The notes beneath the pieces were generated by a model. That model saw nothing but the letters and a program-made list of their open reading frames with translations, ran no database searches and was not told where the DNA came from. A stretch of 64,000 nucleotides of DNA. It comes from Mauremys mutica. Its lineage: Eukaryota; Chordata; Testudines; Geoemydidae. The stretch's first letter is position 1, and each line of letters starts with the position of its first letter. A program made the translations under genes and the position numbers. Where the stretch lies: assembly GCF_020497125.1 (NCBI RefSeq), contig NC_059087.1, positions 14,727,925-14,791,924 on the forward strand. Reading direction: 5' to 3'. Positions 45,899-57,996 of this stretch are shown one piece after another.

Positions 45899-46175
45899 GT
45901 CATAGAATCATAGAACTGGAAGGGACCTCAAGAGGTCATCTAGTCCAGACCCCGCACTCAAGGCAGGACTACGTATTGTCTAGACCATCCCTGACAGGTT
46001 TATCTAACCTGCACTTTAAAATCTCCAATGATGGAGAATCCACAACCTCCCTAGGCAATTAAATCCAGTGCTTAACCACCCCGACAGTTAAGAAGTTTTT
46101 CTTAATGTCCAACCTAAACTACCCTTTCTGCAATTTAAGCCCATTGCTTCTTGTCTTATCCTCAGAGGTTAAAGA
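45899..46175 (-). repeat. CR1 LINE 3' UTR, antisense
   Basis: Begins 'tcatagaatcatagaactgg', the reverse complement of the CR1 terminal repeat, then 'gggacctcaagaggtcatctagtcc' and 'agaagtttttcttaatgtcc'. Non-coding end of a LINE. Confidence 0.85.
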
Positions 46176-46269
46176 GTCGCCTGCACTGAGATGGAAATTT
46201 CTGTTCTCTGGCTCATTCCAGCTCACGACAGGAAGTAAAACTCTTATCTCTAGACCACATAGTTTTGCA

Positions 46270-46312
46270 AGCAATTCAGTTCAAAGTCCCTTCCAGTCTA
46301 CGATTCTATGAC
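46270..46312 (+). repeat. CR1 LINE 3' terminus, sense
   Basis: 'agtcccttccagtctacg' then 'attctatgaca' is a CR1 3' end in the opposite orientation to the copy at 45899-46175. Confidence 0.6.
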
Positions 46313-46535
46313 AGAAAGAGTTAATCTAGCAAAGTTTCTGTCTTGTTTTTCAGGCAGTTCAGAGCACTGTCCAATAGTGTTCACAATCTGTGCATGCAAA
46401 GCAGGTGCTAGATAAACTCAAAGAGGCTTGTAATTTGGGTTCAGTCCAACAGCTGAGATAGATGCCCAAAAAAAAAATCAATCTGAAATTCCCATTATCG
46501 CACTCCAGTTTGGAAACTGGAGAAGCAAAAGGTAT

Positions 46536-46640
46536 TAGAGAGACACGGTGGGTGAGGTAATATTGGACCAACTTCTATTGGCGAGAGAGAGACGCTTTCC
46601 AGCTTACACTGAGCTCTTCTTCATATCTGAGAAACATACG
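46536..46640. repeat. Half copy of the 'ggtgaggtaatat' palindromic element
   Basis: 'attagagagacacggtgggtgaggtaatattggacc' matches the arms of 51989-52133. Only one arm and a spacer are present. Confidence 0.6.
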
Positions 46641-46800
46641 CATGCAAAAGTATGTTATTTATTATTGCCTTAAACTAGTGTCTTGAAGCCCTTGTCTGGA
46701 TCCGGGCCCCCTTGTGCTAGGCACTGTACATTCATATGTAGTTTTCTCACCATTTCAACAAAGCTAGAGTTGGAGTTTGGTCCTAAAAGCAGGCAAAGGT

Positions 46801-47712
46801 TCTAGGGCCAGTTTTGTTCAACATCTTCATTAATGAGCTGGATGATGGGATGAATTGCACCCTCAGCAAGTTCGCAGATGACACTAAGCTGCGGGGAGAG
46901 GTAGATACACTGGAGGGTAGGGATAGGGTCCAGAGTGACCTAGACAAATTGGAGGATTGGGCCAAAAGAAATCTGATGAGGTTCAATCTGAAGAATCCAT
47001 GCACCGCTACAGGCTGGGGACCAACTGGCTAAGCAGCAGTTTTGCAGAAAAGGACATGGGGACCACAGTGGACGAAAAGCTGGACATGAGTCAGCAGTGT
47101 GCCCTTGTTGCCAAGAAGGCCAATGGCATATTGGACTATATTAGTAGGAGTACTGCCAGCAGATCGAGGGAAGTGATTATTCCCCTCTATTCGGCACTGG
47201 TGAGGCCACACCTGGAGTACTGGGTCCAGTTTTGGTCCCCCCACACTACAGGAAGGATGTGGACAAATTGGAACGAGTCCAGCTGAGGGCAACGAAAATG
47301 ATTAGGGGTCTGGGGCACATGACTTACGAAGAGAGGCTGAGGGAACTGGATTATTTAGTCTGCAGAAGAAAAGAGTGAGGGGGGATTTAATAGCAGCCTT
47401 CAACTACCTGAAGTGGGGTTCCAAAGAGGATAGAGCTAGGCTCTTCTCAGTGGTGGCATATGACAGAACAAGCAGCAATGGTCTCAAGTTGCAGTGAGGG
47501 AGGTCTAGGTTGGATATCAGGAAACACTATTTCAGTAGGAGGGTGGTGAAGCAGTGGAATGTGTTACCTACAGAGGTGGTGAAATCTCCATCCTTAGAGG
47601 TTTTTAAAACCCGGCTTGACAAAGCCCTGGCTGGGATGATTTAGTTGGGGTTGGTCCTGCTTTGAGCTAGATGACCTCCTAAGGTCTCTTCCAACCCTAA
47701 TATTGTATTAAA
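46801..47712 (+). mobile_element. CR1 LINE 3' end with reverse-transcriptase remnant, sense
   Basis: Starts inside the reverse transcriptase with 'LGPVLFN', then 'SKFADDTKL', the FADD catalytic block, and '[12 protein letters not shown]' (46802-46995). The frame then breaks and resumes ('GTNWLSSSF...', '[12 protein letters not shown]'). The 3' UTR runs to 'ctcttccaaccctaatattg' near 47705. 5'-truncated and frameshifted, hence dead. Confidence 0.88.
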
Positions 47713-48489
47713 GGTTTAGAAGCCTCTTCAATCATCCTACCCTTCTCCTGCCCTTGGTGCCATCTACCAGCAAGTCTGTCTTGCTGCATTTTACTTCTGT
47801 CTTTCATGTTGCTGATTATATCATCTTATTTGAAATTGGGTACTGCATGGTCTGATATGGTGATGAAACTGGGTCTTATTTGTGTGATTATTTGCCTCTG
47901 CTCTCCTAGAGCTAGTGTCACCCTGAATATCGAAGGGATTTACGCATGAGAAAAGGAGAATTGATCACGATTGACATTTGTGGCTTTAGGAAGTTACAGC
48001 TTCAACTTGACCTTGGCAAATCCTGGAAAATGTGATATGCTGCTCAGAAAAAGGGGGTTGAGGTGCAGGACTTCAAGGATGGGATTTCAGAAACACTCAG
48101 CATTGCCCTAACTCTGCTTCCATTGATGCCAATATTGAGTTAGGACAACACTAAGTGCATTTGAAAATCCCAGCTCTAGACTGTATTCCCAATTCCATAT
48201 ACACCTCTTGATGAACTGATCTTCCCAACAGCCTGTGAGGTAGGTGGGTAACTGTTATCCCCCTTTTCCAGACAGGAAAGATGAGGTAGAAAGGTGAAGT
48301 GTCCAAGGCCACATGGAAGATGAGTGGCCAACCGTAGAATTGAGTCCCATTCTGATGCTTTAATACAAGTGACTCCTTTCTCTCATGTCAGATTAGAGCC
48401 ACCCCAACTGAAAACATCCCGGTACTTCACTTTCACCTAATCACCTCCTGCTAGTCCTCACTGTCACAGCAAACCCATAAGCAGTACCT
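47713..48489. other. No gene; L2/MIR-like tail at 48215-48360
   Basis: 48215-48360 ('acagcctgtgaggtaggtgg ... ttatcccccttttccagac ... gtgtccaaggccacatgg') is an old dispersed tail. The rest is unassigned. Confidence 0.45.
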
Positions 48490-49770
48490 GGTTTACAATG
48501 GCACTGGTGGTGCTGTGTCCATGCTCAAAAGGGGCCTCATCCTGCTCCTCTTGTGCTGCGCCCCAAGCCACTGGCTCCTCTCTGCCCCCCCAGCACCTCC
48601 CCCTCCACCGCTCGCTCCTCTTGGCCCGGGGCTTCTCTCCACCCCTTGGTCCCACCCACCGGCTCCTCCCAACCCCGGTCCATCCCCCTCATCAACTGCT
48701 TACTCCTCTTGGTCAGCGGCCGGCAGGTTGAGGGCTCCTCTCCACCCACATCACTGGCAGGCTTCCCAGGGGTGGGGCCCACCCCTCCCTGCCGCTCTGT
48801 AGAAGCCACAGGCTGGGGAAGTCAGTGGCTCCCCCCACCCCTGCTACTGGAAGGAAATGTCTCCTCCCCGCCGCAGGCACCACCAGCGCCAGGCGGGCAG
48901 GGCTGGGTGGGGCACCAGGGCCACGGCCACTCTGTACTCCTGAGCTTCAGCTGTCCTGTCCCCTAGCACAGTGCTGGGATGGGGGATCCCTGCTCTGTGC
49001 TGGCTTAGCAGGGCCAGTGAGTGCAGCCAGGGGGCAGGGCGTTGGAGAGTGGGTCTTTAGGGGGCATGTGGGGGGGTGCTGGGCTGTGAGGGGGTGTGGG
49101 ACACTGGGGGAGGTTTGTGTGTTTTGAGGTGCTAGGCAGTGGGGGAGGTCTGTTTTTGGGTGCTAAGCAGTGGGGGGGGATCTGTTGGGGGGTGCTGGGC
49201 AGTGGGGGAGGTCTGTGTGGGTTTGGGTGCTAGGCAGTGGGGGGGTCTGTTGGGGAGGCCTGTGTGTTAGGGTGCTGGGCAGTGGGGGTGTGATGTGTAG
49301 TTGTGGTGGTGGGGATGTAGGGAAGAGCACTGGATAGTGGGGGTGGGGGAGATCTGTGTGTTGGGGTGCTAGTGGGGGGTCTGTGGGGAGTGCTGTGTAG
49401 TTGGGGGGTACTGGGCAGTAGTGGTGGGGCAGTGGGGTGCTGGGCAGGTGTGGTGGTATACAGAGTGCTGTGTATTTGAGGGGGGCGTACTGGGCGTGGC
49501 AGGTCCAGGGGGCACTGGGCATAGGGAATCGGAGGGGAGTTGGGGGCGGGGCGCAGCAGGGGCACGCTGGCAGCACAGCACCAGGCAGGCCAGCATGCGT
49601 CTGGCAACTGCCAGTTCGTAAACAGTGCCCTAGCGCTGAGCTGGGCAGAGCGATGGGCCATGCCCTTGGCCTGCCCCTCGCTCCAGGAACCCACCTCCCC
49701 GTGCCATGCTCCATTGCCCCCAGGGGGCAATATGTTTGGTGCCAGGCCCACTAAAGCTTACGCCGGTGCT
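48490..49770. repeat. Strand-asymmetric GC-rich block
   Basis: C-rich on + from about 48540 to 48700, mixed to about 49010, then strongly G-rich to about 49560. The left part ('caatggcactggtggtgctg ...') reads like a dispersed element I have seen in turtle DNA, but I cannot define its ends. Long open frames on both strands (up to 183 codons at 49714-49163, Pro/His-rich) are compositional artefacts. Confidence 0.5.
49040..49480. repeat. G-rich minisatellite
   Basis: Eight or more diverged units built on GGTGCTGGGCAGTGGGGG followed by AGGTCTGTGTG, starting near 49074, 49127, 49158, 49190, 49228, 49271, 49356 and 49435; unit length varies from about 31 to 85 bases. Many runs of four or more G. 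Confidence 0.8.
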
Positions 49771-51988
49771 GCCTGTAAGGCAGGCAGGGAATTAGCATTC
49801 TCATTCCTTTCTTCACAAATGGGAAGACAAGAAAAGCAGCAAGTGACTTGGCTGAATGGGGAGTAGAGCCCCCGACTGCCTGCTCATTGTGCCGGAACAG
49901 TCTCCCTGAGCCAGGCACATTCCCCAGTCATTCCTCCTATTTTTCATTTTCTCGGTCAGCCATCACCTGCTCTGCCAGGATGCACATGTAGCTCAACGCA
50001 GTCTCTTTCCCTGGAGCCAGCATGGATCACATCCATCCCCTCGCCAAGGACAACACAGAGGGGGAACGATTTCCTAGGAAGCACTAGGCCATTTTGCTTA
50101 CAGCTGCCATGGCTCATTTAAGAGCCATGGCTGCTGCACAAACAAAGCCTAGAAGTCAAAACTGGCAAAGAAGGGAATTGTATTGGCACTATTGACTCCA
50201 ACTGCATTTCTAGTCACCTTTATTAATTTATTTTCCTATTCCACCTAAAAGAATCTGCTCCTCACTCGACAAGGGGAGAGAGGAAAAAAAAAGACCTGTG
50301 AAATGTTTTGTCATAGTTCACTGGCAGCCCTTCACTGTGACAGCTCTCAGCCTGTCTTGTCATACCCAACTGCGCAATTTCATCCATCTCTCTGGCATAA
50401 ATTATCAGCCAGGGCTTCTTGTGGCCAGTGTGTGGCCCAACGTTGCTCCAGAGATCCATATCGCAGCATGTTTTATCATGCTCCCCTGCTGGGGAAGGTG
50501 ACTGCAAGCTCTCGGGATTCAACACACACAATTGGCTGCAATCGTATAATCCCCTAGGTCCTCATGCTAAGAGGTGGAGTGTGTTCCTTCTCCTCCTCCC
50601 ACCCTCCCCGTCATGCCTGTCAGATGCCTCACAGGCCACATTTCAGCCCTATGGAATGAGGGGAATGGGTCACAGGTTAAGTCCTCCCATCCCACACAGA
50701 GTAGTCAGAGGGCAGCTAACAGGCATTGTTAGCCAAACATAAGGCACCCAAATAGTGCAGTGATAGCTGCAGAGTGAAAGTTTAAGGCTTTGTCTACATG
50801 CAAAAGTTGCACCAGTTTAACTAAAGGTGTAAATTTAGACCAATTTAATCAACTGGTTCAGACTCCTGTAGCTTTGTTCTCACTAGGAAAATGTGCATTC
50901 TTAACTTAACTACTTTGACATAAAATCCAGTGGAAGACCAGGCAGTTTGTAGTTTTCACATGAGTTTGCCAGACAAGTCACACCAGCTGTAGGCACTGAG
51001 GTGCTAATTCAGCTACACTTTTAAACATATGCTTATGAGTGTGACTTATCGAAGTCAAAGGAAGATAAGCACATGCTTTGGTGAATTGGGGCTTCGGATC
51101 CATTTAGACTGCACGCTGCTGATTTTGGGGAAAGGGATCTTGTATCTAATTTTTTTTTAATACTATGCCTCAGAGACAGTTATCTGAGCACCTACACAGA
51201 CCTTGCCTTCATAGCTGCCTGAAAAGCCTCACAGAACTGCTGGCCCTGTGGAAATAAGTCAATCCTAAATTGAAGGTTCAGAGCAGAATGCTCAGGACTA
51301 TGTTGTTCCCTGAAAGGTCTAATTTAGCCCTCTGCGGCAGGGAGCAGCACCAGAGCTTTCTGCTTCTCTGTAAGCTGTTGCACCAGCAGATTCCAGCTGT
51401 GTGCGCCAAGAGCCATTGCTCATACATGTCAGAGCACTTGTGAAACAGCTACATGCCTTTGGAAAGCAATTCTAAGCTGAAGCGAGGATGTCTGCTAACT
51501 TCAGGTGGGGACAGAGTCACTGTTAGAGAAGGTCTTGGGACCACTGGTGCCTTTCTGAGTGGGCCCGTCTAGACTGCAGCAGGCTTAGAGCACAGAAGGC
51601 CAATGCTGGTGCTGCCTCCCACCCTCAGCAGGAGAGTGTCACTTGGACCAACATGGGGCCTGATCCACAGCCCACTAAAGTCAACTGGAGACTTTTCACT
51701 GGATCAGGCCCCACAGTGCTATGTGATTCCAGGCTGAGCAGCATGAGAACAATGGAAAAGAGCAGGAAACCAGTGACCCTGAGACAGCTGGCAGAGCAAG
51801 AAGCAGAAGTGCCTGGCTCTGTGCCACTTGCCTTAGGAAGGGGGAGGGCAGGGTTAGATAGAAGGAGGAGAAGAAACAAGCAGCAAAAAAGGGAGGAGGA
51901 AAGGAAGACACAGAGACCACAGGGAAAGGGAGGGCGGCAATCAGGAAAGGGAGACACAATAGAGTTGTAGCCATGTCACTCCCAGGTG
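49771..51988. other. No gene; MITE-like piece at 50784-50925
   Basis: 50784-50925 ('aaggctttgtctacatgc ... gcaccagtttaactaaagg') is a dispersed MITE-like sequence related to 63492-63715. 51010-51100 is another short dispersed repeat. Short open frames elsewhere are not convincing. Confidence 0.4.
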
Positions 51989-52133
51989 ATTAGAGAAACA
52001 AGTTGGGTGAGGTAATATCTTTTATTGGACCGACTTCTGAAGAAGAGCTCTGTGTGGCTCAAAAGCTTGTCTCTCTCCCCAGCAGAAGCTGGTCCAATAT
52101 AAGATATTACCTCACCCATCTTGTCTCTCTAAT
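51989..52133. mobile_element. Palindromic repeat element (145 bp)
   Basis: Left arm 51989-52041 and right arm 52086-52133 are imperfect inverted copies ('attagagaaacaag' ... 'ggtgaggtaatatc' ... against 'gatattacctcaccc' ... 'cttgtctctctaat'). A non-autonomous element by structure; family not known to me. A half copy lies at 46536. Confidence 0.7.
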
Positions 52134-53395
52134 CTGGAAAGAAAAAAAGACAGTGGTGGGGGGAAGGCAGAAACTCTCCACTCAATGAGGTTGGAGTGGG
52201 AGATGGAGAGAAGCTGGTCATCACGGAGGAAGGCGGCAGATCTTGCTCCAAGCCCTGTAAAAAAACTCCCTCGGGCTCGGCCACGCCCCAGGTTGGTGTG
52301 ACCGAGATATGTTTTGAGTTCTAGGGAATGACTTCCCCTTCCTTGTCTCATCTGAGCTGGTTTCCAGTCTCTCGCAGGGCTGCAAGACCCAGCGGAGTGT
52401 GTGGCTGGGCCCCTGACCCCAGGGCTTCCCCGGCTGAACTTTCACAAGCTCCAAGATTTGTGAGGCCTCGAATTCCTTCGCATGTGAAGACTGAATTTCA
52501 AGGTGCCAGAGCCTAGCAGTACCAGGTCAGCAGGAGAAGGAGGCCCTGGTGGCTTGGAAGGAAACCTATCCCTTTAGTATCTGAGCAACTGCCATACATT
52601 GGCTGATTTATCCTCACAACATTCCTGTGTGGGAGTGAAATACAGCTGCTGCTTCCTGAGTGCCCACTCATAGCCTGGAATGGCTCTGCAACATCCTGCC
52701 TCAGTTTCCACTCTCACTGGGCTCCTCAAAACTCGACCTAGTCCATATAATTCTAAACCAATATTCCCCTTCTGGAGGGGTTCCAGTTATTTAGTCCACA
52801 CAGTGACCCTCCAGGCCACAACCCTTCCCCTCACCCCCACACCTCAGTCATGGGAGCCCACAGTCCTCTGTCATTTCTATGTAGTACATCATGCCAACTA
52901 CACCCAGCTGGCCCCTCCACCCACCACTTCCACAGTTCAAGTAGCTCCCCCCTCGAATCAGGAGTGCTCAGCCCTCCTTCCCAGAGCGAGGCTGTCATCC
53001 TACCCGTCTCTCTGGGAACCAGACCTCAGCCCTCCTTCCTGGAGCTATGTCATAGTTCAGTCTCTCTCTTCTTCAGTCTGGGGTCTCCAGCTCCCCTCCC
53101 TGGAGCTGGGTTAACCGAACAGCCCCTGTACTCCCCACAGGAGCCAGCCTTGCTCCCTGCAACACTCACTTGCTGCTACTTCCCAGGCTTCCAGCCTGCC
53201 TGGCACGCCAAGCCCTGCCTACTTAGACCGTCACTGGCTCCCCCTCAGCCGTCTCCTTTACATCCCTAGGCCTGGCCTGCATAGTCACCTAGCCAAAGGC
53301 ATTTCCCACCTGGGGAGGTGTGTTGATCTTGTCACAGGTGGGGCTGAGGCCCCTGTCCACTTTAGGGACCAGCCACCCTGTGTCGGGCAGGTAGG
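52134..53395. other. No gene seen
   Basis: C- and T-rich on + between about 52680 and 53270, giving overlapping 139- and 144-codon Pro/Ser/Leu-rich frames in two phases, neither with a domain or neighbouring splice structure I could support. Confidence 0.4.
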
Positions 53396-53530
53396 CAGCA
53401 TCCCCCTTTTACACTGGGGAAACCAAGGCACCGAAAGGTCACATGACTTGCCCGCAGTCACACAGGAAGTCAGTGGCAGAGCTGGGAAGAGAACCCAGAT
53501 CTGCAGCAGCAGCCCAGGCCTAGTCCCTTA
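53396..53530 (+). repeat. L2/MIR-like 3' fragment
   Basis: 'gcatcccccttttacactggggaaacc ... aggtcacatgacttgcccg ... cagagctgggaagagaaccc'. Old dispersed tail, one of the clearer copies here. Confidence 0.6.
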
Positions 53531-53636
53531 CTCACAAGCCCATCTTTCCTCTTTCTTCCGAGTCCCATGAAGACAGCGCTACGGGTGAGGGCTGGGAGAA
53601 GGAGGGCCTCCCCCAAACACCGCGAGTGCCATGCTC

Positions 53637-53834
53637 CAGGTACCAACTCTCCAAGCACGTGCCTGGGGCGGCAAGCCACGGGGGGCACTCTGCCGGTGCC
53701 GCGAGGGTGGCAGGCAGGGTGCCTTTGGCAGCTTGCCTGCGGAGGGTCCTCTGGTCCCGCGGGAGGTCCGCCGAAGCCGTGGGACCAGCGGACCCTCCGT
53801 GCTTGGGGCGGCAAAATGTCTAGAGCCGCCCCTG
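53637..53834 (-). mobile_element. hAT-type GC-rich MITE (about 198 bp)
   Basis: The right end is the complement of CAGGGGCGGCTCTAG, the same terminus as the element at 57491. It is flanked by gccatgct (53628-53635) and gccatggt (53835-53842), an 8-bp near-duplication. The left end (53636/53637) is less certain. The interior is very CpG-rich and gives false open frames in several phases. Confidence 0.7.
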
Positions 53835-53842
53835 GCCATGGT

Positions 53843-55389
53843 TATGGGAAAAGCGGTTCCCCTTAAGTGAACCTTTTCAACTTGGCCCCTCTCTAGTCGT
53901 AACCAAAAGTAACCAGGCCCTTTAGTCTGAAAGGCTTCACCTGAGTACCTGACATAGGGGCATTAGGGACAGCCCTGAGCCTGGGGAGCGGTAGAAGCTG
54001 CACAACCTCAGGAAAACTGACATCTCAGACAATGCTCTGTGCTGTGGCGGGAGCAGTAGTTTGCCGCTAGCCTATACCAGCAACAAAGGACAACATCCCC
54101 CATGCTGGGTCAGCTGTGCTTGCCAGCATGTCATGGGGAAATGGACCAAAGCCTCCACCCAGTCTCTGTTCTGCCCCACCTACCAGCTCCAGCCTGGGAT
54201 GTACTCAGAGCTGGTTAGCCCTTAAAGGAGTTACCGCGATGCCCCTGCAGAGTCTTACACAATCTAGTCCATCGAATGCCTGATGATGGCTGCTCAACCT
54301 TAAATGGTGACAGCTCTGTACGGCACTTATGTAACCCTGTAAGCGTAACTTCCTGCGGATGCACTTTCAGGCAGCTTCAGTATTTTACAAATACATGCAT
54401 AAATACAAATCTGCTGCATTAACTCCTGTGTGGCATGTACTTAAGTGCAGGTAGGTGGCTGAGATTCCTAGGAGTATAATTTACCATGCAATGTGACAGA
54501 GCTGGGGCCAGACAATGCTATTTTTCTGAGAAATGAATAAGTGTGTTTAAACCATTCCTCGCAGAATGTGCATTTCTACAGGGATGTTAATTCTTTACAG
54601 CAATACTTTGTGAGAGCTAGAGAGAGAAATAGCCCCTTAAATATCTTGAAAACAAATTGTCCAGGAGGACTCAGCTATATTTGTTCCCATCTGCAGACTG
54701 GATTATGTAAGTGAAAGCTTGACACAACAGGTTTTTCTTCTTAATACTTTATTTGTAAGAACGTGCAACCACAAACAAACCAAAATGCCATCCATTCTTT
54801 ATAACAGAGCAGCCATATTCTGCAGTACAGAGACAGCCCTCTTGTTTCTTACACAGAGCTTATCACTTCTTACCCTTAACATCGTAGCCTATGGAATAGA
54901 ACCTGCTTATACCAACTCTGAATTTTGGCTCAAAGGATTTTGGTAAACAGAGCAACAAATTGATGGACGGGTCACCTGACGCAGTAATAAATAAGGAGAT
55001 GTTTGACTATTCAATAAATATGGACTATGTGCTTAATGCACAACAGACAATCCTCGCCTCAAAGAGGTTATAGTACAATCTAGTATCAAAGGCTTGCAAT
55101 CTAGCCAAGCTGGGTTTTTTCTCCAAGGCTTATTCTTTTCTTAATGTGCAGAGGTTATGTGATTTTATATAATATTTTATATTATTTTATTCTTATTTTA
55201 AAATCATTAAGGACAGCTGCTACTTAGTACTAATAGAAACGTCTTATTTTCGGATACAGACTAACAGAGTCTCCCGTTTGCATTGCAATGAGTAAGTTTG
55301 ATGCTTGGACCAAGAAGAGATAAGCACACAGTGTACTAAGTAGAGGAGCAATTGTTTTCAATATTCTTGTGTTAGCCTGGAATCTTTTT
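53843..55389. other. No gene; repeat scrap at 55240-55275
   Basis: 'ttcggatacagactaacagag' at 55250 is a scrap of the family at 23912. The rest is AT-rich and unassigned. Confidence 0.4.
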
Positions 55390-55447
55390 CTAGGATAATA
55401 TGACATGTCAGTAGTAAGTAGCGCATGTCATATTATGCACTACTCAC
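55390..55447. repeat. Interleaved palindrome
   Basis: Two inverted pairs are interleaved: ATAATATGACATG with CATGTCATATTAT, and TCAGTAGTAAGTAG with CTACTCACTACTGA, in the order X-Y-X'-Y'. A related but eroded arrangement lies at 58688-58762. Confidence 0.7.
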
Positions 55448-57307
55448 TACTGACATAAAATATAAAAAATAGCAAAAGTATTTTCCCCTTTTTATATGAA
55501 TATATTTTGAAACAAAGATTTCATTTCAAAATAAAATATCCATTTTTCCAAATGTGAAACTGCCAACAAATGTGTGATGGTCTTTGTCCAGTTGGCGCTA
55601 GATGTCTCAGAAATCACCAAGAACTTGGTTGACCTGCTGAGCAGTCAGCAGACGGTATTGACTTTCAGCCACAGCCATCTGGAGCTAGATTCAGGCACAG
55701 ATTTTGATATTCTAAAGGGCCTTGCACATCAGAGGAATGAGGAGGAGGGAAGGGTGTCTAGGGGGATACCTGCAGTGAAATGGGCTCAGGGGAATGGTCA
55801 GACTGGAGAACTACCAAAGTGGTGACATGAATCTCAAGTGTACAGGATGACAGGACTGAAATATATCTTTGACTCAGACAGAATGAATGGAAGCTGGAAA
55901 TAATTATGGATCTTGTGGATGAGCTTGAAAACCAGGGGTACTGAAAAACCATGAGAATCTCCAAGGAATTCAAACCATATAATTCACAAGGTTTTATGCC
56001 TTGGCTTCTGTTTCAGTACTGCATCTGAAGAGGGGCTTTCTTGAAAATTTAGAAGATACATAAATCTCTCAGGCACAGAGAGCCTGTGCACAGATCCAGA
56101 CTTATGCTTTGGATATTTATATGTTTCCAGATGCATGAGCCTCTCTTAGGGAGGGTCAGCTAACACAACAAAGATCATCAATCAACAAGAGAAAAAACAG
56201 GCTAATTCTTTTTGCTCAGACCTATAATGAGATGCCTACATTGTCCTTCTATCTGTATGGAAGATAAACAGTATGACAAAAGAGTGAAACATACATGGTG
56301 ATGGGTAGAAGAAAGTGGTACAAATATGGTGATCCATTAGGTATGAAAAACCCCTTGAAGACAGAGCTTTGTATTGGATATGCTGATGGGAGCTGAGTGA
56401 AGTGTTGTATATGAAATCCAGACTTAGTAGAGAGATTTGAGAGGTTCCCTCCTCACCCTCCCCCCCCAAATGATGTGATGTTGTGGATAAGAAAAAATAA
56501 ATACTCTTCTTCCCTCTTCCCCCAGCCCTGCCACTCCTAAATTACTGAAAACAACAGAAATTGATCTGAAAACAAAACCAAAGTTTCACTAAAAACTTTC
56601 CAACTTCTGCAACAAATGAAACAGTGAAACCACAAACAACAGCTTCCTTTAGTACACAACTCTGATCCATCCCCTTGCTGGAGAATTAATGATACACAAT
56701 GAAGCCAGCAACACTTCGGATTGAAAACGTTTTCAAAATTGGCAGGAAGAGATTAGCCCAACTAAAGTTCTTTGGTACGGAGACAAACTAAGACAAGCCC
56801 AAAACTCCATAGTCAATCTGGAACCTGGGTAAAGATATTATTTCTGCAGTGTTGCAGGGAAGTATGAGGTTAAAGAAAGATCTGCAGTGGATATTTATTT
56901 AACCTCTTCCTGAAAGTGGGGGAAAAGGCTGGTGGTGAGTTTGCGCTCAGTTTCATCCGGTGATTATATGTTTTTCCTGGGATGCTGTACAAGTTGAAGC
57001 TGGTGGGTCACAATGCTGTAGTTCAGGATGAAACAGCTAAAATGCCTGGTCTTACATAAGCAGGAAACTTTAGTGAAAAAAGGTCAGTGTTGCGCTCGTG
57101 CATATCATATCCTGTTGTCAAAGGTGCAAGGGTTATGCATAGCTCATCATTTATGAAATCTCAAATGCAAGACATGTGAAAGGAACCTACTTAGGAGCCC
57201 TCCTGTATATTTCATGAAATGTTCTTACACAGCACTTGCATGATTCCCTGCATTTTTGCTAGCTTGGGTTGGCTCATAATGTCAAACTTGAATCTACCCT
57301 GGATGGT
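55448..57307. other. No gene seen
   Basis: An 83-codon frame at 55574 lacks any recognised domain. Other frames are short. No named repeat. Confidence 0.4.
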
Positions 57308-57490
57308 GGTTTCTGCAGGGCCGGTGCATGGATGTTTCGCATCCTAGGCGAAACTTCCACCTTGCACCCTCCCCTCCCCCCCCCCCGCACCCCTGCCCTG
57401 AGGCGCTCCCCTTGCGGCAGCTCCCCACCCCCCCACCTTCTGCCCTGAGGCACCCCCCCGTCCCAGCTCACCCCTGCCCTGCCTCCTCCC

Positions 57491-57877
57491 CAGGGGCGGC
57501 TCTACCTTTTTGGCCGCCCCAAGCAATCATGCACGGGAGGCGCCCCGGAGCCGCGGGAGCAGCGGACCTCCCGCGGGCATGACTGCGGAGGGTCCGCTGG
57601 TCGCGCGGCTTGGCTGGACCTCCCACAGCTGCGGACGGTTGGCTGGTCCGGCGGCTCCGCTGGAGCTGCCGCAGGCATGCCTGCGGGAGGTCCAGCCGAG
57701 CCGTGGGACGAGCGCCCCCTCCGCAGTCATGCCTGCGGCAGGTCCGGTCGTCCCGGGGCTCCGGTGGACCTCCCGCAGGCATGACTGTGGCAGGTCCGCC
57801 GGCCCAGCCTGCCGCCCCCCCAGGAAAGGGCCGCCCCACGCGCATGCTTGCCGCGCTGGGGTCTGGAGCCAGCCCTG
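57491..57877. mobile_element. Nested hAT-type MITE (387 bp)
   Basis: Ends CAGGGGCGGCTC and, inward from the right, CAGGGCTGGCTC, with an exact 8-bp duplication ctcctccc at 57483-57490 and 57878-57885. The interior repeats 'gcaggcatgcctgcgg' type arms and 'gcatgactg' words. Same family as 53637-53834. Confidence 0.9.
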
Positions 57878-57886
57878 CTCCTCCCT

Positions 57887-57996
57887 GAGCATGCCGTGGC
57901 TGCTTCACTTCTCCCGCCTCCTAGGCTTGCGGCGCCAATCAGTTTAGGTGCCGCAAGCCTGGGAGGTGGGAGAAGTGAAGCGGCCACAGCGTGCTC
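57887..57996. repeat. Long hairpin within the outer hAT element
   Basis: Arms of about 50 bases ('gagcatgccgtggctgcttc' ... 'ggcttgcggcgcc' and their complements) flank a short loop near 57940, with several mismatches. Immediately right of the nested element's duplication. Confidence 0.8.

Noticed and set aside
46801..47292. Functional CR1 reverse transcriptase
   Set aside because: Only the C-terminal part is present and the frame is broken after about 46995.
49163..49751. 183- and 173-codon Pro/His/Thr-rich frames on the minus strand
   Set aside because: Two overlapping frames over a G-rich minisatellite; composition artefact with no domain.
52680..53269. Two overlapping 139- and 144-codon frames
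   Set aside because: C/T-rich strand gives Pro/Ser/Leu-rich readings in two phases; neither looks like a protein family.
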